Assembly (NCBI GenBank): GCA_002449305.1
Contig: DKDI01000015.1
Coordinates: 1 to 42,528, forward strand
DNA from: Treponema sp. UBA6852
GTDB lineage: Bacteria; Spirochaetota; Spirochaetia; Treponematales; Treponemataceae
Reading direction: 5' to 3'
DNA: 42,528 bases
Made by a program: the position numbers and the translations under genes. How positions within the stretch are numbered: position 1 is the first letter of the stretch; each line of letters opens with the position of its first letter. Positions 30,104 to 38,146 of the stretch are shown in pieces. Below the pieces are notes generated by a model. The model had not been told where the DNA came from, made no database searches, and saw only the letters and a program-made list of their open reading frames with translations.

Positions 30104-31060
30104 ATGCAGGAAAAAAATGTAAACTGCGTTGTTCTGCTTGGACCTACCGCTGTGGGAAAGACTGCCATTGCGGTGCGCCTTGCAGACAAATTCGGCTGGG
30201 ATATAATTTCTGCGGACTCAAGGCAAGTGTACAAAGGTCTTGATCTTGGAAGCGGAAAAGATTTGTCTGAATATTATGTGAATGGAAGGCAAATTCCCTA
30301 TCATCTTATAGACATTGCGACTTTAGACTCTGAATACAATGTGTTTTGTTTTCAGCAGGATTTTTACAGAACTTTCAATTCTCTTAAAGCGCAGGGAAAA
30401 TTTGCGTTTGTAGCAGGCGGAACTGGAATGTATCTTGATTCCGTTGTGCGAGGCTACGATCTTCTTACCGTTCCAGAAAACCTTGAGCAGAAAAAAGAAC
30501 TTGAAAAAAAATCGCTTGAGGAACTTGGAGCTATGCTTTTATCTCTTAAGCCTGAACTGCACAACAAAAGTGATCTTGCTATAAAGGAACGTGTTGTAAA
30601 GGCTTTGCAGATTGAACTTTTCAAAATTAGTCCAGAAGGAATAAAGGCAAGAAGTGAGCTTTTGAGCCGCCCAAAAATCGAGCCGCTTGTAATTGGCACA
30701 ACTTTGAACAGAGATGAACTTTACAAAAATATTGAAATCCGGCTTCGTCAAAGAATTCAAGAAGGCATGATAGATGAAGTTGAAAATCTTCACAAGCAAT
30801 ATTCATGGGAACGTCTTGAAAAACTTGGACTGGAATACAGATTTGTAAGTTTCTATTTGGAAGGAAAAATCAGTTCAAAGGAAGAAATGGAAAATCAGCT
30901 GTGCGCTTCTATACGGCATTTTGCAAAACGGCAGGAAACTTGGTTCCGCGGAATGGAGCGTAAGGGCGTAAAAATACATTGGCTTCCCCGCAAAAGCAGC
31001 AAGGAAGCTAGGTATTTGTCTGCTGTTGAATTAATTGAAAAGTATGTGCCTGAATTTTAG
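30104..31060 (+). CDS. miaA: tRNA dimethylallyltransferase
   Basis: MiaA adds a dimethylallyl group to A37 of tRNAs that read UNN codons. The P-loop GPTAVGKT (residues 13-20), the substrate motif ISADSRQVYKGLDLGSGK, the AGGTGMYLDSVVRGYD stretch and the C-terminal FAKRQETWFRGM are all characteristic. The 318-residue length is normal. The ATG at 30104 is preferred over the adjacent in-frame TTG at 30101. The 3' end overlaps the convergent small gene by 4 bp. Confidence 0.95.
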   Translation: MQEKNVNCVVLLGPTAVGKTAIAVRLADKFGWDIISADSRQVYKGLDLGSGKDLSEYYVNGRQIPYHLIDIATLDSEYNVFCFQQDFYRTFNSLKAQGKFAFVAGGTGMYLDSVVRGYDLLTVPENLEQKKELEKKSLEELGAMLLSLKPELHNKSDLAIKERVVKALQIELFKISPEGIKARSELLSRPKIEPLVIGTTLNRDELYKNIEIRLRQRIQEGMIDEVENLHKQYSWERLEKLGLEYRFVSFYLEGKISSKEEMENQLCASIRHFAKRQETWFRGMERKGVKIHWLPRKSSKEARYLSAVELIEKYVPEF

Positions 31061-31278
31061 GCGTTTACAGCCATCTTTGCAGCAGGCTCTTCAATTTTTG
31101 TAAGGTAGCCGGTTCTAAGGCAAGATTCGAACAATGTGCGTGAGATGAAGTCTGTTGTTATTTCATCGTAGCCGTCTTTGTCTCTTACAATGCGCACAAC
31201 GTATCCGTCTTCTGTTTCTTTTAGGACTGCCATGTAATCGTTTGTCTTTGCTATGGTTTTAAGTGTGTAGTATGCCAT
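31057..31278 (-). CDS. Small conserved-looking hypothetical protein
   Basis: I do not recognise this 73-residue protein. It begins MAYYTLKTIAKTNDYMAVLK and has alternating hydrophobic and charged residues suggesting a small beta-rich domain, then a helix (SRTLFESCLRTGYL). GAGGTG precedes ATG 31278, better than the ATG at 31287. It is the only minus-strand gene in the housekeeping half and overlaps the end of miaA tail-to-tail by 4 bp. Confidence 0.65.
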   Translation of the reverse strand: MAYYTLKTIAKTNDYMAVLKETEDGYVVRIVRDKDGYDEITTDFISRTLFESCLRTGYLTKIEEPAAKMAVNA

Positions 31279-31405
31279 AAATTGCACCTCGCTTTAGTAT
31301 TATAAGCAATGCTGCTTGAATACGGAAAAAATTCCTTAGCCTTATTATATTTTCGGTTTTTTAATGAATGTGTTTAGCTTTTTATTTGTTTGGAGGCTTT
31401 GATTA

Positions 31406-32146
31406 ATGCTTTGCGATTCCCATTTGCATATCGCCGAATGTGAAAACTTTATTCCGGCTCATTTTTGCTGTTCATGCGCTCATTCAAAAAAAGAATTTTT
31501 TATTCAGGAAGAAATTGCTTTAAAAAGCAGCGGAAAAGTTTTATGCGCATTTGGCCTTCATCCGCAGAAGCCTTTGCTTGAAAATGCTGATTTTTTAGAA
31601 ACCCTTTTGCCTCAAAAAAGAATCATTGCGCTTGGAGAAACTGGCTTTGACTTTTTTACGCCGGAACTAAAATCCTGCATAGTTCAACAGAAAAAAGCAT
31701 TTGAAGTGTGCCTTGAGCTTGCCACGGAGCATAAAGTTCCTCTTGTGGTTCATGACAGAAAGGCACTGGATCTTGTGTTCTTTTATTCAGCTGGATTAAA
31801 AAAATGCGCTTCGGTTGTTTTTCATTCATTTGCTTTTACTGCAAGAGATGCCGCTTCAATTTTGAATCACGGAATAAACGCGTATTTTTCTTTTGGAAAG
31901 CCTTTGCTAAACGGAAACAAAAAATCAATTGGCTGTGTAAAAGAACTTCCGCTAGAAAAAATTCTTTTGGAAACAGACGCTCCGTACCAGACTTTAAAAG
32001 GCGAAGAAAAAACATCTCCGCTGCAAATTAAACAGATTTATGAAAAGGCTTGCGAAATCCGCGGCATGAATATGGAAACTCTTGAAGCTTGTATGTTCAA
32101 AAATTTCTTTACTGCGTTTGGTGTTTCGAATTTAAATTCCTTGTAA
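31406..32146 (+). CDS. TatD-family metal-dependent hydrolase
   Basis: The 246-residue protein shows the TatD metal ligands: SHLH near the N-terminus (residues 5-8), GETGFDFF (about 78-85), VVHDRKA (about 115-121), VFHSF (about 139-143) and LLETDAPYQT (about 194-203). TatD proteins are DNases or deacylase-like hydrolases acting in the cytoplasm. At slightly under the usual ~255-260 residues it is a compact, divergent member; the ICGLHP-type motif here reads FGLHPQK. GGAGG lies upstream of the ATG. Confidence 0.85.
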   Translation: MLCDSHLHIAECENFIPAHFCCSCAHSKKEFFIQEEIALKSSGKVLCAFGLHPQKPLLENADFLETLLPQKRIIALGETGFDFFTPELKSCIVQQKKAFEVCLELATEHKVPLVVHDRKALDLVFFYSAGLKKCASVVFHSFAFTARDAASILNHGINAYFSFGKPLLNGNKKSIGCVKELPLEKILLETDAPYQTLKGEEKTSPLQIKQIYEKACEIRGMNMETLEACMFKNFFTAFGVSNLNSL

Positions 32147-32187
32147 AAACTGCCTTTCAAAGTCCGTGCTGTTTTTATAATTCTTAA

Positions 32188-32216
32188 TTGACCTAACGGA
32201 AATATTTCATTATTAT
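32188..32216 (+). promoter_or_regulatory. Promoter upstream of secG
   Basis: TTGACC (32188-32193), a 17-base spacer and TATTAT (32211-32216) lie about 50 bp before secG. A short CCGGG-AATG-CCCGG hairpin then sits in the leader just ahead of the TTTGGAG ribosome site and could modulate translation. Confidence 0.65.
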
Positions 32217-32268
32217 AATGAGACTAAAAATGAATTTTGCCGGGAATGCCCGGTGTTTGGAGTAAAAA

Positions 32269-32610
32269 ATGGCTGTTTTAAAAACAATCCTTCTCATTGC
32301 GTTTGTAATTATCTGTGTACTTTTAGTTCTTCTTGTTCTTGTTCAAAATGAAGAAAATAACGGCATGGGAAGTGCTTTTGGCGGCGGACAGTCTACAGCT
32401 TTTGGCGCCCGCTCAGCGAGTGTTCTTACAAAGACAACTGGTGTTCTTGCCGCATTGTTCTTTGTAACTGCTTTTGGAATTTCACTTTTGAACAAAGCTC
32501 CTGCTAAAGAAGACTTGTCATCTACTGTAAAGGAAGTTCAGGGAGAACAGACTTCTTCAGAAGATAATGGAAGTTGGCTTCAGGAGGAACTTGCTCCTGC
32601 TGAAAAATAA
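32269..32610 (+). CDS. secG: Preprotein translocase subunit SecG
   Basis: SecG supports SecYE-mediated protein export in the inner membrane. The 113-residue protein has two membrane helices (about residues 6-26 and 52-74). Between them is the family loop QNEENNGMGSAFGGGQSTAFGARSA, with its Gly-rich stretch. The C-terminal tail is longer and acidic. It has its own promoter and is followed 121 bp later by the PTS IIA gene; a degenerate GGTTATTACAAACC hairpin resembling the first hairpin of the 2809-2880 element lies in that gap (about 32638-32651). Confidence 0.93.
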   Translation: MAVLKTILLIAFVIICVLLVLLVLVQNEENNGMGSAFGGGQSTAFGARSASVLTKTTGVLAALFFVTAFGISLLNKAPAKEDLSSTVKEVQGEQTSSEDNGSWLQEELAPAEK

Positions 32611-32731
32611 AGCTGTTGTTTTTGGCGGCTTTATTAGGGGTTATTACAAACCGAAAATGCGTTGGAATCAAGACTGCAAAAAACTAAAAATCGAACAGTT
32701 TTGAGCCAGCGAATTGTTTAAGGATGGTAAT

Positions 32732-33190
32732 ATGGTTTTCGCAAAAATTTTCTCTCCTAAAAGCATAATTGTAAACCTTGAAAGCGAAGATAAAGACGAG
32801 CTTTTTGAGGAAATGGTGCAAGTTATCCATTCTGAACATCCAGAAGTAGGCAGAGATGATGCTCTGTCTGTTCTTCATGCACGTGAAGCCCAGATGAGCA
32901 CTGGCATAATGCACGGCGTTGCTGTTCCGCATGGAATTTGCAGTTCTGTAAAAGGCTGCGTTGGCGCAATAGGAATAAGCCGCAATGGTATTGATTATGA
33001 TGCCTTGGACGGTTCTCCTGTAAATCTTGTGTTTATGCTTTTATGCGGTCCGAATGACAACAATCTTCTTCTTGAGATTTTAAAAGAACTTGCTGTTGTT
33101 TTGCAAGATCCGCTTTTTATGACAAAACTGTTTGAAAAGACTTCATCGCAAGAAATATTCGATGCTTTATGCGAAGCTGAATCTCAATAG
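32732..33190 (+). CDS. PTS EIIA (fructose/nitrogen-type) protein, PtsN-like
   Basis: The 152-residue protein is a single EIIA domain of the fructose/nitrogen family. The phospho-acceptor His67 lies in STGIMHGVAVPHG, and the Gly-rich preceding loop is typical. No EIIB or EIIC is nearby, so it is more likely regulatory (PtsN-like) than a sugar-transport component. AAGGATGG precedes ATG 32732. It ends 32 bp before the first V-ATPase gene and may be co-transcribed with it. Confidence 0.85.
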   Translation: MVFAKIFSPKSIIVNLESEDKDELFEEMVQVIHSEHPEVGRDDALSVLHAREAQMSTGIMHGVAVPHGICSSVKGCVGAIGISRNGIDYDALDGSPVNLVFMLLCGPNDNNLLLEILKELAVVLQDPLFMTKLFEKTSSQEIFDALCEAESQ

Positions 33191-33222
33191 AATGAGATAA
33201 AACATTTTATTTGGAGTACATA

Positions 33223-33531
33223 ATGGCTGCTGAAGAAATTGATATTATTACACATCTTCTTGATGTAGAAAAAGAAGCTTCTACAACAGTGCTTGATGCG
33301 CAGAAAAGGGCAGATGAAAAAATTGCCGCTGCACGCTCTCAGGCTGAATCTGAATTCAAGGCTAAGTATTCCGCTGTTGTTTCTGAAATTGAGCAGAAAG
33401 AAAAAGATACAAAATCCGCTATAGAGAAAAAACATTCTGCAGATATAGAATCTTATAAGCAGAACTTGAATTCAAGCGAAAAGGATTATACATCTTTTAA
33501 CGCTCTTATGGATAAAATTCTTTTTTCATAG
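33223..33531 (+). CDS. V-type ATPase peripheral-stalk subunit G/H
   Basis: The 102-residue protein is nearly all coiled coil, rich in Ala, Glu, Lys and Asp (for example LDAQKRADEKIAAARSQAES), with no membrane segment. Its size, composition and place at the head of a V-ATPase operon identify it as the subunit that pairs with subunit E to form the peripheral stalk. The start is ATG 33223 with TTGGAG upstream; the in-frame start at 33211 is less likely. It is 9 bp from subunit C. Confidence 0.8.
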   Translation: MAAEEIDIITHLLDVEKEASTTVLDAQKRADEKIAAARSQAESEFKAKYSAVVSEIEQKEKDTKSAIEKKHSADIESYKQNLNSSEKDYTSFNALMDKILFS

Positions 33532-33540
33532 GAGAACGAT

Positions 33541-34572
33541 ATGGCAATGGATAAGTCCGCCGCTGATTCTTATGTTTATGCAAAAGCTAGCGGCATGCTT
33601 GCCCGGTCTTATGTTGGGGAACGCGCAAGGCAGTTGTTTTCTTTTCACACATTGCAAGAACTGTGGGCTTTTTTGTTCAAGAAAGAAGTTCCTGTTGTTC
33701 CAGAAACTCTTTTGGCTCATGCTTTGGAACAGGAAGCTTTTGAGCATTTTATTTACGACTATAAAAAACTTGTTGGAAATTATTCAGAGCCGGATGATAT
33801 TGTTTTAACTTTGCTTAGAAGTTTTGATTATGAAAATTTAAAGGACATTTCGGCTTCTCTTTCGCTTGGAGAAAAGAAAATCCCTGATATTCAAAAGATA
33901 ACACCTTTTAATATAATAAATTATGATAAATGGCCGGACATCGCTTCAATTACATCTGGCGGACCGCTTTCTTGGTATAATAACATTCCTCCCGTTTCTG
34001 AGCAGCATTTGGCGAATTACAACCTTGACTGCCATTATATTATGTCTCTTTGGAATGCCGCAAAGCAGGTTCATTCATCTTGCAGGGAAGAAATTCTTAA
34101 GCTAATTGGTGAAAAAATCAGGATAGACAATATTGTCTGGGCAATCCGGCTTCGTTTTTATTATAAAATGCAAAAAGAAGAGATTATTCCGCTTTTGGCT
34201 TATTCAACGGAAAAAAAAGAAATTTCTGACCCTCTTGCCTATGAAGCTATAAGAACTTTGGATTGGGAATTGGACAATTACGATGCTTGGAAAAACTGGA
34301 AATACAGCAGGCTTTTAAATCCGCATGAAGAAGGCGTTATATGGACAATAGATCCTAGATGGATTTCTAATTCGTATAAAAGTCTTTATGTAAAAAAAGC
34401 ATACAAACTTTTCCATAAATATCCGTTTACGGCTTGTCCGATTGTTTGCTGGTTTATTATAAAAAGAAACGAACTTGATAATATCCGCACGGCTTCTGAA
34501 AGTCTGCGGCTTAGCATAGATTCATCGCAGGCTATGCAGATGACTGGAGCCTTGGAGGTAATAAATGGCTAG
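33541..34572 (+). CDS. V-type ATPase subunit C (AC39/d-like)
   Basis: The 343-residue protein belongs to the vATP-synt_AC39 family. This helical funnel joins the central stalk (D and F) to the membrane ring. Family features include the N-terminal YVYAKASGMLARSYVG and the middle DPLAYEAIRTLDWELDNYDAW. AGGAGA precedes ATG 33541. The end overlaps subunit I by 8 bp. Confidence 0.85.
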   Translation: MAMDKSAADSYVYAKASGMLARSYVGERARQLFSFHTLQELWAFLFKKEVPVVPETLLAHALEQEAFEHFIYDYKKLVGNYSEPDDIVLTLLRSFDYENLKDISASLSLGEKKIPDIQKITPFNIINYDKWPDIASITSGGPLSWYNNIPPVSEQHLANYNLDCHYIMSLWNAAKQVHSSCREEILKLIGEKIRIDNIVWAIRLRFYYKMQKEEIIPLLAYSTEKKEISDPLAYEAIRTLDWELDNYDAWKNWKYSRLLNPHEEGVIWTIDPRWISNSYKSLYVKKAYKLFHKYPFTACPIVCWFIIKRNELDNIRTASESLRLSIDSSQAMQMTGALEVING

Positions 34573-36553
34573 AACAACCACAATGCGTCTTATTGAGCTT
34601 ATGGTTTTGCGGGAAGATATACATTCTGTTCTTAAATACCTTGGCGAGCTGGGCGAATTTCAGTTTCAACAGGAATTTTCTTCTGATTCTTCCGATTCTG
34701 CAAAAAGACTTAATCCGGACGCTTCTGTTTTTGAGCGGCTTCAGCAGGTTAGGGCGGCTTTGGATTTGCCTGACTTGGACGGATATAAAGGTTCTGTTCC
34801 TCTTCCTTCTGATGCTGATTTTGAAAGCGCAACAAAAATTATTGATTCAGTTGAAGATATTCATAAAAAAGAGCTTACTGCTGCTGACGAGGAAAAAAGG
34901 GCAGTTTCCGCATATAGAGAGGCTTTGGCTTTTGCAAATTTGAAAGTTTCTTATTCAGATCTTGAGTCTCTTTCCTTTCTTACTTTGCGAATTGGAAAAA
35001 TTGATCCTGAAAAAATCGATGATTTAAAAGCTCGCCTTGGCTCACGTGGAATTATTGTAAGGCTTGGCGATGATAATTCAAGAATTCTTGCCGCTTCGTC
35101 AAAAAAAGCTCGTTTTGCATTGGACGGAGAACTTAAGGAAGCCGGATTTACAGAGCTTCAGGTTCCAAAAGATTTTAAAGGAATTCCTGATGAAGTTCTG
35201 CTTACTTTGGAGCGGAATAAAACAGAAGCTGCTGCTGCTCTTGAAGAAATTCAGACTGAACGCCGTAATTTTGCGGAAACCCACAAAGACGAGCTTTTCA
35301 GGCTTTTGCAGATTTATTCAGTTGGAAGCCAGATTTATTCTGTGGAAAATTCTCTTGAATCAACAGAATTTGTTTATAGAATAACTGGTTGGATTCCGGC
35401 TTATCTTATTAGAAAAGTAATGAAGGATTTGGACGAGCTTACACAAAGCCGGGCTGGAATCCGTGAGTTTTTGCCAACTGAAGTTCCTTCTGTTGTTTCA
35501 GGGCAGGAAAAAGTTCCGGTTCAAGTTAAGCATGGAAAAATTGTTTCTAGCTTTGAACGCATGATTTTCAGCTATGGTTCGCCTTTATACGGAACTGTTG
35601 ATCCGACTCCGTTTGTGGCTTTGTTCTTTACGGTTCTTTTTGGAATTATGTTTGGAGACGCGGGACAAGGTTTGTGCTTCCTTATAATAGGAATTCTTTG
35701 CTGCCTTAAAAAAATTAAGATTTCAGGCTGGGAAAAATTCGGCGGAATTTTCTGCTGCATAGGAATAAGCAGTACGATTATGGGACTTCTTACCGGCGAG
35801 TTTTTTGCAAATGAAACTTTGCTGCGTCCGTTTGCGTTGTGGGTTACAGGGCTTTTTGGAACTCCGCGCGCTCCTATTCTGCACATGATGCCTTCAAATG
35901 ATCCTGCTTCTATAATTAGAATGTTTACGTTCTTTGGATTTACAATTTCAATAGGATTTATAATCAATAGCTGCGGACTTATAATAAATATAATAAATCA
36001 GTTTTCGTTGCGCCGGATTGGAAAGGCTTTGTTTGGAAAAACTGGAATTTCAGGCGCGGTTTTCTTCTGGTATGTGATTATTTTTGCGGTTAGAGTTGCG
36101 ATGTTCAAGCATGTTCCAGCTGCCTATGACTGGATTGTTATAGCAGTTTCGTTGTTTTTGACTGCTTGTTCTGAGATATTCCAAAGGCTTGTTGACGGCG
36201 AGCGTCCTATTTTGGAAAACGGTCTTTTTAGTGCGGTTATTGGCGCTGTAGTTGAAATAATCGAAGTGATTTCTTCCTATCTTTCAAATACAGTGAGTTT
36301 TGTCCGTGTAGGCGCATTTGCTCTTGCCCACGCAGTTTTGGGATATATTATCAACACTTTTGTTGAGCTTGCTCCTGGCGCAGGCGGAATTGCTGTGGCC
36401 ATTTTGGGAAATGCTATTGTTGTAGTTCTTGAAGGAATGATTGTTGCAATTCAGGTTGTGCGTCTTCAGTATTACGAGTTCTTCTCAAAATTCTTTAGCG
36501 AGACAGGACGTGAATTCAAGCCGTTCTCTTTTGTTTATAAAGAGACAGTTTAA
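34565..36553 (+). CDS. V-type ATPase subunit I (a-subunit homologue)
   Basis: The 662-residue protein has a long cytoplasmic N-terminal half (about 1-330) with coiled coils, and a C-terminal membrane half of about seven to eight helices. The latter begins near FVALFFTVLFGIMFGDAGQG, the family hallmark. Near the end, SYLSNTVSFVRVGAFALAHA carries the conserved Arg expected to face the rotor Glu of subunit K and drive ion transfer. GGAGG lies before the ATG. Subunit K follows after 61 bp. Confidence 0.92.
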   Translation: MARTTTMRLIELMVLREDIHSVLKYLGELGEFQFQQEFSSDSSDSAKRLNPDASVFERLQQVRAALDLPDLDGYKGSVPLPSDADFESATKIIDSVEDIHKKELTAADEEKRAVSAYREALAFANLKVSYSDLESLSFLTLRIGKIDPEKIDDLKARLGSRGIIVRLGDDNSRILAASSKKARFALDGELKEAGFTELQVPKDFKGIPDEVLLTLERNKTEAAAALEEIQTERRNFAETHKDELFRLLQIYSVGSQIYSVENSLESTEFVYRITGWIPAYLIRKVMKDLDELTQSRAGIREFLPTEVPSVVSGQEKVPVQVKHGKIVSSFERMIFSYGSPLYGTVDPTPFVALFFTVLFGIMFGDAGQGLCFLIIGILCCLKKIKISGWEKFGGIFCCIGISSTIMGLLTGEFFANETLLRPFALWVTGLFGTPRAPILHMMPSNDPASIIRMFTFFGFTISIGFIINSCGLIINIINQFSLRRIGKALFGKTGISGAVFFWYVIIFAVRVAMFKHVPAAYDWIVIAVSLFLTACSEIFQRLVDGERPILENGLFSAVIGAVVEIIEVISSYLSNTVSFVRVGAFALAHAVLGYIINTFVELAPGAGGIAVAILGNAIVVVLEGMIVAIQVVRLQYYEFFSKFFSETGREFKPFSFVYKETV

Positions 36554-36614
36554 TTTGTATACAGCTGCTTTTTGCAGTTTATTTATAGAATTTTTAGAAC
36601 AAGAGGTTTTTATT

Positions 36615-36941
36615 ATGAACAAGAAATTTTTGGTTGCTCTCTCAATGATGCTTTTGGTTGCTGTTGCTGGCGTTTTTGCGCAGGCTTCTTCTGTTCCTGA
36701 AGAGCAGGCTGTAGAACAGGCGGCTTCTAATGCTGGAGCTATAAAATATGTAGCTGCTGCTCTTGCTGTTGGAATTGCTTGTATTGGCGGCGGTTCTGCT
36801 GTTGGAAAGATTGGTTCAGCTGCTATGGGAGCAATGAGCGAAAACGCAGAGCTTTCTGGAAAGGCGCTTCCTTTCGTAGGTCTTGCTGAAGGTATTTGTC
36901 TTTGGGGATTCCTTGTTGCTTTGTTCATTATGATAATGTAA
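36615..36941 (+). CDS. V-type ATPase rotor subunit K (proteolipid)
   Basis: The 108-residue protein starts with a cleavable-looking signal (FLVALSMMLLVAVAGVFAQA, residues 5-24). Two membrane helices follow (about 45-75 and 85-107). The ion-binding Glu92 lies in PFVGLAEGICLWG. The Gly-rich CIGGGSAVGKIGSAAMGAM of the first helix gives tight packing in the ring. With only two ring helices it is a c-like hairpin rather than the four-helix K found in some bacteria. I cannot decide between H+ and Na+ from these residues. AGAGG lies before the ATG. Confidence 0.92.
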   Translation: MNKKFLVALSMMLLVAVAGVFAQASSVPEEQAVEQAASNAGAIKYVAAALAVGIACIGGGSAVGKIGSAAMGAMSENAELSGKALPFVGLAEGICLWGFLVALFIMIM

Positions 36942-37017
36942 TAGAATTTTTTTGCTGAAGGCTGAATTTTTGTCAGTTTAACTGTTGAAAATTCAGTCTG
37001 GCATAAAAAGCAAAACC

Positions 37018-37347
37018 ATGGAATATTTTGTAATTGGAGAACGGGAACTGATTCTTGGCTTTATGCTTGCGGGCGTAAAAGGCAAGGCTGTTTCTAACAG
37101 ACAGGAAGCTTTGGATGCTTTTAACAAGGCAACCGGACAAAATTCTTCCGTAGGCTCCGTTGGCGACATACCAAAGGTTCTCATTCTTACGGAAGACATA
37201 GCCGATATGCTGTCCAAGGAAATTCAGTCTTGGCAGATGCACGGCAAAGCTCCTCTTATTGTGGAAATTCCTGGGCTTCAGGGACATATTCAGGGAAGAA
37301 AAACTCTCACTGATTCAATCCGAGAAGCAGTTGGAATTCAAGTTTAA
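37018..37347 (+). CDS. V-type ATPase subunit F
   Basis: The 109-residue protein begins MEYFVIGERELILGFMLAGV, the pattern of subunit F, with a Rossmann-like core (KVLILTEDIADML) and the conserved PLIVEIPGLQGH. It forms the central stalk with D and C. The start at ATG 37018 is chosen from family length; no good ribosome site is visible there, and an in-frame TTG at 36985 also lacks one. Translation may be reinitiated from subunit K. Confidence 0.88.
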   Translation: MEYFVIGERELILGFMLAGVKGKAVSNRQEALDAFNKATGQNSSVGSVGDIPKVLILTEDIADMLSKEIQSWQMHGKAPLIVEIPGLQGHIQGRKTLTDSIREAVGIQV

Positions 37348-37361
37348 ATTTTATTCATCGA

Positions 37362-37385
37362 TTTAGGTTTTTAAGCAAACCTAAA
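37362..37385 (+). other. Intercistronic hairpin between subunit F and E genes
   Basis: TTTAGGTTT and AAACCTAAA form a perfect 9-bp stem with a 6-base loop, and no T-run follows. It sits in the largest gap of the V-ATPase operon (160 bp). It may protect or process the mRNA so that the A and B catalytic subunits are made in excess. Confidence 0.5.
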
Positions 37386-37507
37386 AATTTCAGAGGCATG
37401 GCTTAAATGCAGCAAATCTCTGCTCCTTGTTCTGAATTTTAGGGCTTATAAAACTAATCATTTTGTGCGGAAGGTTCATACCGAAACCATACAAGGAAAA
37501 CTTTTTT

Positions 37508-38146
37508 ATGGAAGAATTACGTTCAACGGAAGTTCTGGACAAAGAAATTCGTTCTGACAGTGTAAAAAAAGCAGAAAAAATTCTTGCAAAAGCGGACGAA
37601 AGCGCAAAGCAGCTCATTGACGGAGTTCAAGACCGCATTGAAAAGGCGAAGTCAGATGCAGAAAAAATCTCTGCGGAAGGAATTGCTGTTTATGAAAAAA
37701 ATATAAATGCTTCGCTTCCTCTTGAAAAGCAGCGTTATTTGGTTTCTTATATTTATGGCTCTATTATAGAAGCTATGGATAAGTATTTTGAATCTATCGG
37801 AGACAAAAAACGTCTTCTTGTTATACAAAGTCTTTGCGAGCGTGCAAAAAAAGCTATTCAGGAAAAGAAAATTTCAGCGGTTGTTGTTGGATTCAATCTT
37901 TCTGATGCTGAATCTATGCTGAAAAAAGTTTTTCCGCAGAATCTTTCTTCATGCGAGGCTGGAGACGTTCATCTTGTTTCCCGCGAAAGCCTTGAAGGAT
38001 TCAATTTAAAGGAAGGAATTATACTGAAAGCTTTGGACGGTTCTGTTACTTGCCGTTTGACGCTTGATGAAAAAATAAAGGAAATTTTAGACGAAAAAAG
38101 AGAACTTCTTGCAAAGACTCTTTTTGGCGGGAGGTTGCCTGAATGA
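37508..38146 (+). CDS. V-type ATPase subunit E
   Basis: The 212-residue protein has an N-terminal coiled coil (about residues 5-75, Glu/Lys/Ala-rich). A globular C-terminal domain includes EGFNLKEGIILKALDGSVTC, as in the E subunit that holds the A3B3 head. AAGGA lies before ATG 37508. It overlaps subunit A by 4 bp. Confidence 0.85.
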   Translation: MEELRSTEVLDKEIRSDSVKKAEKILAKADESAKQLIDGVQDRIEKAKSDAEKISAEGIAVYEKNINASLPLEKQRYLVSYIYGSIIEAMDKYFESIGDKKRLLVIQSLCERAKKAIQEKKISAVVVGFNLSDAESMLKKVFPQNLSSCEAGDVHLVSRESLEGFNLKEGIILKALDGSVTCRLTLDEKIKEILDEKRELLAKTLFGGRLPE

